40,717 nt of DNA from an uncultured Collinsella sp. (GCA_902491565.1 CABUIE010000017.1:1-40717); one strand, 5' to 3'. Positions 23,760-32,954 are shown, counted from the first letter of the stretch. Numbers and translations are program-made. Notes: generated by a model not told the origin, from the sequence alone.

Positions 23760-26318
23760 ATGTTTACTCCGCTTATCACTCATGATTCTGACGGCACTGC
23801 ATTGGCGGCACCCGTTGATGCCGCACGTCGCAACGGTGCCACGTACAAGACGCGCACGATCGACGATCTGCGCATTAAGGACGATCGCCTGCGCGCCGCC
23901 ATCGAGGGCACGGGGCACTTGCTGTTCGACGGCGGTATGGGCACCATGTTGCAGGCCGCTGGTATGAAGGCGGGCGCCCTGCCCGAGCTGCTCAACTTTG
24001 AGGAACCCCAGGTTATCACTGATATCCAACGTCAATATGTCGAGGCCGGCTGCGACGTGATTACCGCCAACACCTTTGGCGCCAACGCCCACAAGCTCGA
24101 CGGTGCCGCCACCGTGGCAGACGTCTTTGCCGCGGCCGTCGCCTGTGCCCGCGAGGCCGGCGCCCGCTACGTCGCCGGCGATATCGGCCCCATCGGCGCG
24201 CTGCTTCGCCCCCTGGGTACCCTGAGCTTCGACGAGGCCTACGACCTCTTTGCCGAGGAAGTGCGCACAGGCGTCGATGCGGGCGTGGACCTCTTTATTA
24301 TCGAGACCATGACCGACCTGGCCGAGATCAAGGCGGCGGTCCTCGCCTGCCGCGAGAACTCCGACCTGCCCGTCTTTGCCACCATGACCTTTGAGGAAGA
24401 CGGTCGCACCTTCCTGGGTACGAGTCCCGAGGTGGCCGCCATCACGCTCGACGCCATCGGTGCCGACGTTTTGGGCATCAACTGCAGCCAAGGACCGGCC
24501 GAGCTCCGAGGACTCGCCGCACGTATGCTCACCGTTACCGACAAGCCCGTTATGGTGCAGGCTAATGCAGGACTCCCCCATGTGGACGACGACGGCAACA
24601 CCGTCTTTGATATCCAGGCCCCCGAATACGCCGAGGCCGTCGCCGGCATGATCGCCGACGGCGTGAGCGTCGTGGGCGGCTGCTGCGGCACCACGCCGGC
24701 GCACATGGCGGCCCTGCGCACGCTTATCGACAACCACACGCCCAGCCCGCGCCGCCGCAAGCCCAGCATGTCGGTCACGAGCGCCCAAACGGTCGTGGAC
24801 CTTCCCTGCGACGGCCACAAGATCGCCGTCATCGGCGAGCGCATCAACCCCACCGGCAAAAAGCGCCTGCAGCAGGCCCTGCGCGACGGCGACCTGGACT
24901 ACGTCGTGAGCCAGGGTATCAGCCAGCAGGAACAGGGCGCCGACATCCTGGACGTTAACGTGGGCCTGCCCGAGATCGACGAGGTCAAGATCATCCAACA
25001 GGCCACCGAGCAGCTCCAGGGCTCCACGCTGCTGCCGCTGCAGATCGACTCCACCGACCCCGCAGCCGTCGAGGCCGCTGTGCGCCGCTACGCCGGCAAG
25101 CCCATCATCAACTCGGTCAATGGCAAGCAGCAGATCATGGATGAGATCTTTCCGCTGGTCGCCCACTACGGCACCAACGTTGTCGGCCTTACGCTCGACG
25201 AAGGCGGCATCCCCGATACCGCCGAGGCCCGCTTTGCCATCGCCGAGCGCATCGTGGCCGAGGCTGCCCGTTACGGCATCGGACCGGACCGCATCCTCAT
25301 CGACTGCCTGGTCATGACCGCCTCGACCAACCAGCGCCAGGCCGAGCAGATCCTGCGCGCCATGTCCCTGTGCAAGGAGCGCCTGGGCGTCAAATGTGCG
25401 CTCGGCGTGTCGAACATCAGCTTTGGCCTGCCTGCCCGCCCGCTGCTGGGTTCGGTCTTTTTGGCCGCCGCCTTTGGCGCGGGCCTGGACGCCCCCATCA
25501 TGAACCCGGGTTCCAAGCGCTTTATGGATACCGTCTACAGTTATCGTGTGTTGAGCGTTGAGGACGAGGGCTCGACCGGATACATCGAGCGCTACGCCGG
25601 CTGGACCGATCCGTATAAGATCGCCGCAAACCCGGCAGCAGCTCAGGCCGCATCGACCGACGCCGCGCCCGCTGCTGGCACCGCCGGCGCCGACGGCAAC
25701 GACGACCCCATCCGCCACATGGTCGTCTCGGGCCGCAAAGGCGAGATCGCTGCCGAAACCGAGCGTCTGCTGGCAGACCACGACGCCATGGACCTCATCA
25801 ACAATCACTTTATCCCCGCCCTCGACGAGGTTGGCGTCCTCTTTGACCAGGGCAAGTTCTTCTTGCCGCAGCTTATGGCCTCGGCCGAGGCCGCACGCGT
25901 GGGCTTCGACACCATCAAGCGCCTGATGCCCGCCGGCGAGATTGCCGACAAGGGCAAGATCTGCGTGGCCACCGTCAAGGGCGACATCCACGATATTGGC
26001 AAGAACATCGTCAAAATGCTGCTCGACAACTACGGCTACACCGTCTTTGACCTGGGCCGCGACGTCGATCCGCAAGAGGTGCTCAAGACCGTCAAGGAGC
26101 GTGACATTAAGCTCGTCGGCCTCTCGGCGCTTATGACTACCACCGTCGTGGCCATGGAGGAGACCATCAAGCTGCTTCATACTGAGGTGCCGGGCGTCAA
26201 GATCATCGTAGGCGGCGCCGTACTCACCCCCGAATACGCCAAGCAGATCGGCGCGGACTACTACGCCAAGGACGCCGCCGAAAGCGCTCGTATCGCCGAA
26301 GAGGTCTTTGGGCAGTAA
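23760..26318 (+). CDS. metH: Cobalamin-dependent methionine synthase lacking the reactivation domain
   Basis: An 852-residue MetH, shorter than the roughly 1,200 of E. coli. Domains in order: homocysteine methyltransferase (about 50-330) with DGGMGTMLQAAG, NCSQGP and GGCCGTTP giving the Cys ligands for zinc; pterin-binding domain (about 355-615) starting IGERINPTGKKR; an Ala-rich linker (about 625-655); B12 cap; and B12-binding domain with GDIHDIGKN (near 740), whose His coordinates cobalt. It ends after the B12 domain. The missing reactivation function is encoded by the preceding gene. It transfers methyl from methyl-THF to homocysteine. Confidence 0.95.
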   Translation: MFTPLITHDSDGTALAAPVDAARRNGATYKTRTIDDLRIKDDRLRAAIEGTGHLLFDGGMGTMLQAAGMKAGALPELLNFEEPQVITDIQRQYVEAGCDVITANTFGANAHKLDGAATVADVFAAAVACAREAGARYVAGDIGPIGALLRPLGTLSFDEAYDLFAEEVRTGVDAGVDLFIIETMTDLAEIKAAVLACRENSDLPVFATMTFEEDGRTFLGTSPEVAAITLDAIGADVLGINCSQGPAELRGLAARMLTVTDKPVMVQANAGLPHVDDDGNTVFDIQAPEYAEAVAGMIADGVSVVGGCCGTTPAHMAALRTLIDNHTPSPRRRKPSMSVTSAQTVVDLPCDGHKIAVIGERINPTGKKRLQQALRDGDLDYVVSQGISQQEQGADILDVNVGLPEIDEVKIIQQATEQLQGSTLLPLQIDSTDPAAVEAAVRRYAGKPIINSVNGKQQIMDEIFPLVAHYGTNVVGLTLDEGGIPDTAEARFAIAERIVAEAARYGIGPDRILIDCLVMTASTNQRQAEQILRAMSLCKERLGVKCALGVSNISFGLPARPLLGSVFLAAAFGAGLDAPIMNPGSKRFMDTVYSYRVLSVEDEGSTGYIERYAGWTDPYKIAANPAAAQAASTDAAPAAGTAGADGNDDPIRHMVVSGRKGEIAAETERLLADHDAMDLINNHFIPALDEVGVLFDQGKFFLPQLMASAEAARVGFDTIKRLMPAGEIADKGKICVATVKGDIHDIGKNIVKMLLDNYGYTVFDLGRDVDPQEVLKTVKERDIKLVGLSALMTTTVVAMEETIKLLHTEVPGVKIIVGGAVLTPEYAKQIGADYYAKDAAESARIAEEVFGQ

Positions 26319-26343
26319 CACAACGGAAACAACCGAGCACCAA

Positions 26344-26381
26344 AACGTGCCGCATGCGCCACTTGGCACGTGCGGCACGTT
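26344..26381. promoter_or_regulatory. Inverted repeat between metH and the UPF0210 gene
   Basis: AACGTGCCGC and GCGGCACGTT are perfect 10-bp arms with an 18-bp spacer holding TTGGCA (26363-26368). No T-run follows, so this could be an operator or weak terminator. It includes the GTGCGGCAC motif also seen at other intergenic sites. Confidence 0.45.
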
Positions 26382-26426
26382 AGAATAGATAAGACTATGC
26401 TCGTTTTGGCAGATAGGAGCGCAAGG

Positions 26427-27791
26427 ATGGCGATCACGCCCGCAGAAATCGCGGAAACCCGCGGCATGGTTGAGGAACAGAACCTCGACATCAGGACCAT
26501 CACCATGGGTGTTTCGCTCATGGGTTGCGGTGACGAGAACCTCGACCGCATGTGCACGAAGATCTACGACCACGTGACGCACACGGCTGAGCATCTGGTC
26601 GAGACCGCCGAGAACCTCGAGCGCGAGTACGGTATCCCCATCGTCAACAAGCGCGTTTCCGTCACCCCGGTGGCGCAGATTGCCGCGTGCTGCAAGGATG
26701 AGGACCTCACCCCCATCGCGCATGCCCTCGACCGCGCGGCCGAGACGCTCGGCATCGACTACCTGGGCGGCTTCTCCGCGCTCGTCCAGAAGGGCATCGG
26801 CGACGCCGACCGTCGCGTCATCCAGTCCATCCCCCAGGCGCTCGCCACCACGAGCCGCGTCTGCTCCAGCGTCAACGTCGCCAGCCTGCGCGCCGGTATC
26901 AACATGGACGCCGTGCTTATGGCCGCCCAGACCATCATCGATGCCGCTAAACTCACGGCCGACCAGGACTCCGTCGGCGCTTCCAAATTTGTCTGCTTTG
27001 CCAATATGGTCGAGGACTCCCCGTTTATGGCGGGCGCCGTCCACGGCGGTGGCGAGGCCGACGCCGTCATCAACGTAGGCGTCTCGGGCCCCGGCGTTAT
27101 GGCCGCAGCCCTGGAGACGCTGCCCGATTCCGCATCGATGATGGAGGTCGCCGAGAAGATTAAGCAGACCGCCTTTAAGATCACCCGTGCCGGCGAGCTC
27201 ATGAGCCGTGAGGCAGCCCGCCGTCTGGGTGTCGAGAAAGGCATTGTCGACCTGTCGCTGGCTCCCACACCCGCCATCGGCGACTCCGTCGCGCGCATCC
27301 TCGAGATTATCGGCGTGGGCACCTGCGGTGGCCCGGGCACGACCTGTGCGCTCGCCATGCTCAACGATGCCGTCAAGAAGGGCGGCGTCATGGCCAGCTC
27401 CAGCGTGGGCGGTCTCTCCGGCGCCTTTATCCCCGTGTCCGAGGACGCCGGCATGATCGCCGCCGTCGAGGCCGGCGCGCTTTCGCTCGAGAAGCTCGAG
27501 GCCATGACCTGCGTGTGCTCCGTTGGCCTGGACATGATCGCCATCCCCGGCGACACCCCGGTCGAGACCATCGCCGGCATCATCGCCGACGAGATGGCCA
27601 TCGGCGTCATCAACAACAAGACCACGGCCGTGCGTGTGATTCCTGCCATCGGCAAAGGCGTGGGCGACTGCGTCGAGTATGGCGGCCTGTTTGGCCGTGC
27701 GCCCATCATGCCGGTGAACCCCAACGCCGGCACCGTGCTTGCCCACCGTGGCGGACGCTTCCCGGCACCGCTGAACTCGCTCAAGAACTAG
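26427..27791 (+). CDS. UPF0210 / DUF711 family protein
   Basis: A 454-residue protein of the UPF0210 (DUF711) family, close to the usual length. Recognised from conserved stretches MVEEQNLDIRTITMG, GIPIVNKRVSVTP, GGFSALVQKG, FANMVEDSPFMAGA and VDLSLAPTPAIGDSVA. Its function is not established; family members are often paired with an ACT-domain UPF0237 protein, which is absent here. The start at 26427 follows AGGAG; an in-frame ATG at 26370 lacks one. It stands alone, downstream of metH by 108 bp and upstream of a long inverted repeat. Confidence 0.92.
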   Translation: MAITPAEIAETRGMVEEQNLDIRTITMGVSLMGCGDENLDRMCTKIYDHVTHTAEHLVETAENLEREYGIPIVNKRVSVTPVAQIAACCKDEDLTPIAHALDRAAETLGIDYLGGFSALVQKGIGDADRRVIQSIPQALATTSRVCSSVNVASLRAGINMDAVLMAAQTIIDAAKLTADQDSVGASKFVCFANMVEDSPFMAGAVHGGGEADAVINVGVSGPGVMAAALETLPDSASMMEVAEKIKQTAFKITRAGELMSREAARRLGVEKGIVDLSLAPTPAIGDSVARILEIIGVGTCGGPGTTCALAMLNDAVKKGGVMASSSVGGLSGAFIPVSEDAGMIAAVEAGALSLEKLEAMTCVCSVGLDMIAIPGDTPVETIAGIIADEMAIGVINNKTTAVRVIPAIGKGVGDCVEYGGLFGRAPIMPVNPNAGTVLAHRGGRFPAPLNSLKN

Positions 27792-27808
27792 CTGAGGGGT
27801 TCGGGCGA

Positions 27809-27942
27809 GGAGCCCCGAGGAGGGCAAATATATAAGGTCGCCTGCTCGGACAGTCCTGACTCGCACGGAGAGCACATTAAGTGCTCTCCGGCTCGTGCGG
27901 AACTCGCGATCGACCTTATATATTTGCCCTCCCCGGGGCTCC
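27809..27942. repeat. 134-bp nested inverted repeat
   Basis: The outer arms (27809-27840 and 27911-27942) match at 31 of 32 positions and include the AT-rich core CAAATATATAAGGTCG. An inner hairpin CGGAGAGCAC/GTGCTCTCCG (27876-27900 region, loop ATTAA) lies in the 70-base centre. It is far longer than a terminator and has no T-run. Confidence 0.85.
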
Positions 27943-28057
27943 CGCACAACGGGACCTCAGTTGGGTTCTATCCCGTATGGCAGTCGCTTCGCTCCTGCCC
28001 GCCTTGGTTGTGAGGGCGGTTTGGCGTTGGAACGGTTCTTTCTGATATATGCTGGTT

Positions 28058-28089
28058 GCGGCTCTTCTTTTGGGAGGAGTCGCTTTTTT
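28058..28089 (+). terminator. Terminator-like hairpin just before the methyltransferase start (possible attenuator)
   Basis: GCGGCTCTTC and GAGGAGTCGC pair over 10 bp with two wobbles and a 6-nt loop, followed by TTTTTT. It ends 20 bp before the start codon, upstream of the ribosome-binding site. It would end read-through from upstream or attenuate the methyltransferase gene. Confidence 0.65.
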
Positions 28090-28108
28090 GTTGTGAGGGA
28101 GATGGCCC

Positions 28109-28996
28109 GTGGCTGATGATTTGATTCGTTCTGAGCTTCTTTCTGCGGATTGGAATGGCGAATGGATGCGCCTGCAAGCTGGTCGGCGACGGGCTGATGA
28201 TTCTTTTGAATGGGATAAGCGGGCTCGGCATTTTCGGCCGTTGGAGACTGCCCCTTATGCTCGGGATTTTATAAAGCTGTTGGCGTTGAAGCCTGGTGAG
28301 TCGGTGCTTGATATGGGGTGTGGGGCTGGGTCGATTGCTATTCCGCTTGCTCAGGCTGGGCATTCCGTGATTGCTGCCGACTTCTCTCCTGCCATGTTGG
28401 GCACGCTTGATGCCGGAATTGAGTATTACGGGCTCGAAGATCTTATTACGCCGCTTGAGCTTGCTTGGGATGATGATTGGGATTTGGTTGGACCGGTCGC
28501 GAAAGCGGTGGATGTTGCCTTTGCCAGTCGCTCTGTCACCACGACCAACCTAAAAGGCGCGCTTGCCAAGCTCGACCGCACGGCTCGCCGGCGTTGTGCT
28601 GTCACGATGGTCGCCAACTCCAGCCCGCGCTACGACCTGCACGTGATGAACGCCATCGGCGCCTCGGTTACCTGCAGTAATGGCTTTGTGTACGCCTTCA
28701 ACATCCTCATTCAGATGGGTGCGTTGCCGCAGGTTACGTACTTTGAATCGCCTCGTCGCGATACCTTCGATAGCCTTGAGGCAGGTGTGGCAGACTTCTC
28801 CCGCATGCTTGAGCATGGCAACGAGGATAAGGTCGACCGTCTGCGCGACTACATCGCCCAGCACATGATCGAGAATCCCCATGCCGGTGAGCCGGGCTCC
28901 AAGGGCGTGCCGCAGGGGCGCTATATGCTCGATCATGTCCGCAAGGTTCGTTGGGCGTTTATTGCATGGGAGCCGGTTTCTGCGCCCAGCTCATAG
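28109..28996 (+). CDS. SAM-dependent class I methyltransferase
   Basis: A 295-residue protein with the SAM-binding motif VLDMGCGAGSIAIPLAQAG and the following acidic strand AADFSPAML, a Rossmann-like methyltransferase fold. The substrate is unknown. It starts with GTG after AGGGAG. Odd features: the first 430 or so bases use many T-ending codons and are clearly AT-richer, while the rest has the C-ending codons of neighbouring genes, and a terminator-like hairpin precedes the start. There is no stop or frame break at the boundary. It is followed by yhbY at 158 bp. Confidence 0.85.
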   Translation: MADDLIRSELLSADWNGEWMRLQAGRRRADDSFEWDKRARHFRPLETAPYARDFIKLLALKPGESVLDMGCGAGSIAIPLAQAGHSVIAADFSPAMLGTLDAGIEYYGLEDLITPLELAWDDDWDLVGPVAKAVDVAFASRSVTTTNLKGALAKLDRTARRRCAVTMVANSSPRYDLHVMNAIGASVTCSNGFVYAFNILIQMGALPQVTYFESPRRDTFDSLEAGVADFSRMLEHGNEDKVDRLRDYIAQHMIENPHAGEPGSKGVPQGRYMLDHVRKVRWAFIAWEPVSAPSS

Positions 28997-29154
28997 CCTG
29001 TTCGCAGCCCGCGCCGCCCACTCACTCGGCATCCGCATTCTTTTTGAACTGGGCAAACGCGCTCCACACCGCGCCGTTCCTGCGCTATCGTGGGACAGCT
29101 CACGTAGATTAAGGCCCCGTCTCGGGGCGCCCCATACATAGAAAGCGAGAACCC

Positions 29155-29454
29155 ATGGCACTGACAGGAGCACAGGTCAAGCAGCTTCGCAGCATGGCCC
29201 ATCACCTCAACCCCGCCATCATCATCGGCAAGTCCGATGTCAACGAGGGCACCGTCGAGCAGACGGTCGCCTACCTGGAGAAGCACGAGCTCGTTAAGTG
29301 CTCCGTGCTCGATGGCTCCAGTCTTTCCGCCCGCGAGGCCGCCGAAGAGCTCGCCGAGCGCTGCCACGCCGAGGTCGTCCAGGTCATCGGCCGCAAGTTC
29401 TCGCTGTATCGCGAGTCCTCGCGCAAGGACATCGAGAAGATCAAGCTCGTCTAA
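29155..29454 (+). CDS. yhbY: YhbY-family RNA-binding protein
   Basis: A 99-residue single CRM (CRS1-YhbY) domain. It has MALTGAQVKQLRSMAHHLNP at the start, the GKSDVNEG loop corresponding to the GxxG RNA-binding element region, and ends IGRKFSLYRESS. Bacterial YhbY associates with pre-50S ribosomal particles. The start has a modest GCGAG ribosome-binding site and a GCCCCG/CGGGGC hairpin in the leader at 29114-29128. It is followed by a short GC-rich palindrome with a T-run and the convergent regulator gene. Confidence 0.92.
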   Translation: MALTGAQVKQLRSMAHHLNPAIIIGKSDVNEGTVEQTVAYLEKHELVKCSVLDGSSLSAREAAEELAERCHAEVVQVIGRKFSLYRESSRKDIEKIKLV

Positions 29455-29491
29455 GAGCCAATGATCCGGCGAGCCAACACATAGCAAGCTT

Positions 29492-29508
29492 ACGGGCGCC
29501 CGTTTTTT
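29492..29508 (+). terminator. Weak terminator after yhbY
   Basis: ACGGGCGCCCGT is a self-complementary sequence followed by TTTTTT. With a 4-base loop the stem is only 4 bp, so its strength is doubtful. It overlaps the stop of the convergent gene. Confidence 0.3.
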
Positions 29509-32506
29509 ATCGCTCGACCAGCACGCGATTGAGCCGCCCCTCCACCAAGCGCTCGTATAGGTGCCGCGTCTCGGGCTCGGGCACGCCATTGACCTGCTCC
29601 CTCAGATGGTGCATATGCCCGCTGTACAGCTCGACGATATCGCGCCGTCGCCCCGCCGCACTGTAGACGCGCATGGCGCAGCGCACCATATCCTCACGCG
29701 CCGTTTCCTGCCGAAGCCCCGACTCCGCCAGCCAAATCGCCGACTGCAGATCGTTTTCTTCTAGAGCGGCATTTGCTCCCTTAATCATGCAATCGATGTA
29801 CTTTGACTGCATAATGCGCCGCATGCGCAAAAAGTAGGTGGGATTACAGCCATTGGGAACATACAACGGTCCGGCATAAAGCTGCTCAATCTTAAGGCAC
29901 AACTCGACCAGATGGGGCCCGCGCGCACCCGTGCGATTTCCCAAAACCTCGCGGCTTATCTGGTCAAACAGCCGTACATCGGTCTTGACGTAGTCGCCGT
30001 TGAGCCCAATGCATTCATTTTGGATGAGCACGCATGACTTGCCATCCGGCGTCGGCCCCAAAGCCGACCGCAAGCGCGATATCGTCGAGTACAGGTTGTT
30101 GCGGGCGCTATTGAACTCGGCATGGGGCCACAGCTCCATGGCCAGCGTCTCACGATCGACGAGCGCATCCATGCCCAGCGCAAGCCGCTCGGCAAGCGTC
30201 GCCGCCTTCTTGCGGCGCCACATTTTGTCCGTGATGGGAAACCCGTCGCGCTCGGCGCGAAACGCACCGAACATGCGAATCTCGATATGGTCGATGGTAT
30301 CAACGGCTTTAACCTCGCCGGCCTGGAACAGGCGCTCGCCCTCCCCTTCCAAATCGTCGCGCAGCGAGTACCGCGACAGCTCGCGCACGGGAAGCTTCTT
30401 GCGTATCCTGGCCGCCGGCTCGCCCAGACAATGCATGGCAAGGCGCGCAAAGAGCCGATACGATGGCTCTAGAATCCCCGCACGATTCATGGACATCCAG
30501 GCCGCAAGATCGCTGTCTCGGCCCGCACAGGCCAAATGCAGCGCCACCATCCAGGCTTCTGCGCCACCAACCTGCGTCTGGCTTATATCGAGTAGCTCCG
30601 CTTCCTCGCGCACCGAAACCATCGATGTATTTCGCAGATACGCCGCGCGCTCCAGCAGCAATGCGTTATCGCGCATGTACGCAATCGACTCCTCGGCAAG
30701 TTTGAGCACTTGGACCGCACGGAACTTTGCATTAACCGGCCGTCCCTCTGCCAGCGACTGCCAGCCTTCTAGCAACAGGCCAAACAGCTGAATCTGGTTG
30801 TCGCGCATGCGCACAGCAAAACGATCGAGCTCGTTGAACGCCGCGTCGTCGGTTACCGGCAAGCCGGAAAGGAGCCGCCGTGCCGCCAACACCATGCGCA
30901 CCCAGATAGCCATCGCCTTAAGCCCGCGTACGTCGAGCGCCTCCCGCACCACCGTCATCTCGTCGTCGCGCTCGTCGGTTCCCGCAAACGACCCGTCAAA
31001 GAGCTCCACCAGCATACTATCGGCCCGTATAACAATCCCCGCGAGGTCGAGCTCGCAGTCGTAGGCCTTGCTCGTTTTGAGCTGCTGTAGAACGCCGCCG
31101 TCATCTCCCCGCTCGGTCAGGCACCGCTTGACCTCGATATGCGCAGACAATATATCGAGTGCGGTATGGGATGTCTCGATTTCTGGCACGGCCAGGTTCG
31201 TAGGAAGCCCAAGCCCGTTGTCCCCATAGCAAACAGCCGTCAGCGTCTGGGCCACCCTCCATGAAACAGGGTCTATTTCGCAGGCCGCCCGTTCGCCCCC
31301 GCGCTCGATGACCGATGCCATATAGCGGGCGAGCTTTGTATTGGACACGCTGACCGCTGCCAGATATACGCCAAGCGCTTCGGCAGGCGTTGGCTCTGGA
31401 GCCGGATCGTCGGCATCGATCGTGCCCAGCGCTGCTCGGCAGATATCGGCCCCGTGCCCCGTCAGAGCCAGATCGACCCCATACTGCCCAGCAAGTTCAA
31501 GGACCGCTTCACGGTCCAAAAAGGCGTCCGCCAGGCCCATCGCCGCATCGCATCGGCCCGCCTTAAGCAAAATCCGGGCCGCCCTCGGAACAAGTTCGGG
31601 GCGAACCTCGGCCACCAACTTACGCAAGCGCAAGCGTCCGTTATCCTCCGTGCCTAGACACGTAAAACTCCGCTCGGCGGGATCCAAGCCAAAGATCGGG
31701 TAGTCGCGTACAAAATAGGACTGGTCGACCATCGACAGCCTCACCCCGCAAGCCTCGAGTTCTGCGATATTGCCCTCGCCCATCAAAACCATGAGACATG
31801 CCACGCAAAACAGCGCATTATTGTCGAGCGAAGCCAGATCGGCAAGTGCCGCGCCATATACGTTGACAATCTCGTTTTCGAGTAGGCCGGCTACGTCGCC
31901 TTGGCCATACAGACCCGTCTGCAATGCCGAAACGAGCTCGGGCACGCCCTGCGTGAGCTGATAGAAGTCGAGCGATGTGCTGATCGAAAACGCCGATGCC
32001 CACGCCGAATACTCATAGGCATGCACCTTGAGCATCTGCGCATTGATCTTAACCGAATCGCCCAGTCCATGAATCAGCTGACGATTTGAAGGACGGCAGG
32101 AGATAAAGACCCCTACCCCCATAGCGCGCAGGCCGCGAATCCCGTCGATGAGGTCTTCGGTATCGTGCTGATCGAGGTTTGGCACATTATCAATCGCGAT
32201 AAGGGAGTGCGGTTTGTCTTTGAGTTCTTCGGTAACCACCTCGAGCTGCATAAACACCTCGCGCCCAGTGGCGCGATCGGCCTCGATAATCCGCACGGGG
32301 CCTCGCGTCGGGTCGCATTTAACCTCATGGGTGTACTGCAGCAGCACCGAGGTCTTCCCAAACCCGTCGGGCGCATAAAGAACCACGATGCCGGCCTTTC
32401 GGCCCTTGGCGATAAGCTCATTCATCAAGCGTTCGCGTCGCACCATATAGCCTCCGCCCAGCGGCATCAGCTCGAGGTCGTCTATACCGCTCAAATCGTT
32501 TACCAT
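29507..32506 (-). CDS. Large transcriptional regulator with ATPase and BTAD domains
   Basis: A 999-residue protein. The N-terminus has a P-loop (VLYAPDGFGKTSVLL, near 42-56) and a Walker B-like strand (LIAIDNVPN), i.e. a STAND/MalT-like ATPase module. A long helical middle follows. The C-terminus (from about 745) has a winged helix (IRMFGAFRAERDGF, WRRKKAATLAERLALG) and a bacterial transcriptional activator (BTAD) domain to the end. The ATG follows GAGGAG. Such SARP/MalT-like regulators sense a ligand through the ATPase region and activate genes; the ligand and targets are unknown here. A 13-bp motif is repeated upstream. Confidence 0.85.
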   Translation of the reverse strand: MVNDLSGIDDLELMPLGGGYMVRRERLMNELIAKGRKAGIVVLYAPDGFGKTSVLLQYTHEVKCDPTRGPVRIIEADRATGREVFMQLEVVTEELKDKPHSLIAIDNVPNLDQHDTEDLIDGIRGLRAMGVGVFISCRPSNRQLIHGLGDSVKINAQMLKVHAYEYSAWASAFSISTSLDFYQLTQGVPELVSALQTGLYGQGDVAGLLENEIVNVYGAALADLASLDNNALFCVACLMVLMGEGNIAELEACGVRLSMVDQSYFVRDYPIFGLDPAERSFTCLGTEDNGRLRLRKLVAEVRPELVPRAARILLKAGRCDAAMGLADAFLDREAVLELAGQYGVDLALTGHGADICRAALGTIDADDPAPEPTPAEALGVYLAAVSVSNTKLARYMASVIERGGERAACEIDPVSWRVAQTLTAVCYGDNGLGLPTNLAVPEIETSHTALDILSAHIEVKRCLTERGDDGGVLQQLKTSKAYDCELDLAGIVIRADSMLVELFDGSFAGTDERDDEMTVVREALDVRGLKAMAIWVRMVLAARRLLSGLPVTDDAAFNELDRFAVRMRDNQIQLFGLLLEGWQSLAEGRPVNAKFRAVQVLKLAEESIAYMRDNALLLERAAYLRNTSMVSVREEAELLDISQTQVGGAEAWMVALHLACAGRDSDLAAWMSMNRAGILEPSYRLFARLAMHCLGEPAARIRKKLPVRELSRYSLRDDLEGEGERLFQAGEVKAVDTIDHIEIRMFGAFRAERDGFPITDKMWRRKKAATLAERLALGMDALVDRETLAMELWPHAEFNSARNNLYSTISRLRSALGPTPDGKSCVLIQNECIGLNGDYVKTDVRLFDQISREVLGNRTGARGPHLVELCLKIEQLYAGPLYVPNGCNPTYFLRMRRIMQSKYIDCMIKGANAALEENDLQSAIWLAESGLRQETAREDMVRCAMRVYSAAGRRRDIVELYSGHMHHLREQVNGVPEPETRHLYERLVEGRLNRVLVER

Positions 32507-32894
32507 GCCCGCTCCTCAACTCGACCGTATGGACACTGTAGCCGCAAGACCATACAAGCCGCGCTATGAATAGAGCGACCTTGTGTTTTAGGTTGTCTTT
32601 TGGTACGCAAGCGGCAAGTTTTTGTACAGCGAGGGCCGATTGTTATTAATCCCCCGACTAATCGGTCTTTAAGCAGGTAAATGAGCTTGTCAGCTTGTCC
32701 CATCTAAGCGGCAGTGTAACGCAGATGAACAAGGTTCAGCCATGTCATTCAACTCGCCTAGCACCCGCTACCGTCTACGACCTTCTAGTAGCATTTTTGC
32801 ATAGAATCTGATATGGAATGAATCAAGCTGTTGGACATCCGGTATTCGTCAAGCTTACGGCAAGTTTTTGGTCAAGTGGACAGAAAGGGATAGC
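32507..32894. other. Intergenic region upstream of the BTAD regulator
   Basis: About 390 AT-richer bases with no convincing gene. It holds two exact copies of CGGCAAGTTTTTG (32612-32624 and 32858-32870) and loosely paired CCGATT/TAATCGG. The promoter of the regulator must lie here on the minus strand; I could not pick a convincing one. Confidence 0.5.
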
Positions 32895-32920
32895 AAAAAG
32901 GCCCCCGCAAAGCGGAGGCC
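32895..32920 (-). terminator. Intrinsic terminator of nagB
   Basis: GGCCCCCGC and GCGGAGGCC, 9-bp stem with one wobble as RNA and loop AAA. On the minus strand TTTTTGC follows, 34 bp after the nagB stop codon. Confidence 0.88.
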
Positions 32921-32954
32921 TTAGGCAAGGTTATGTCGAGCTGCAGGATTCGCG

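Noticed and set aside
23121..27947. A 1,608-residue open frame on the minus strand
   Set aside because: It runs antisense to metF-activator-metH-UPF0210, all of which have clear domain motifs. The frame is open only because of the GC-rich codon pattern, and it shows low-complexity Gly/His/Asp sequence.
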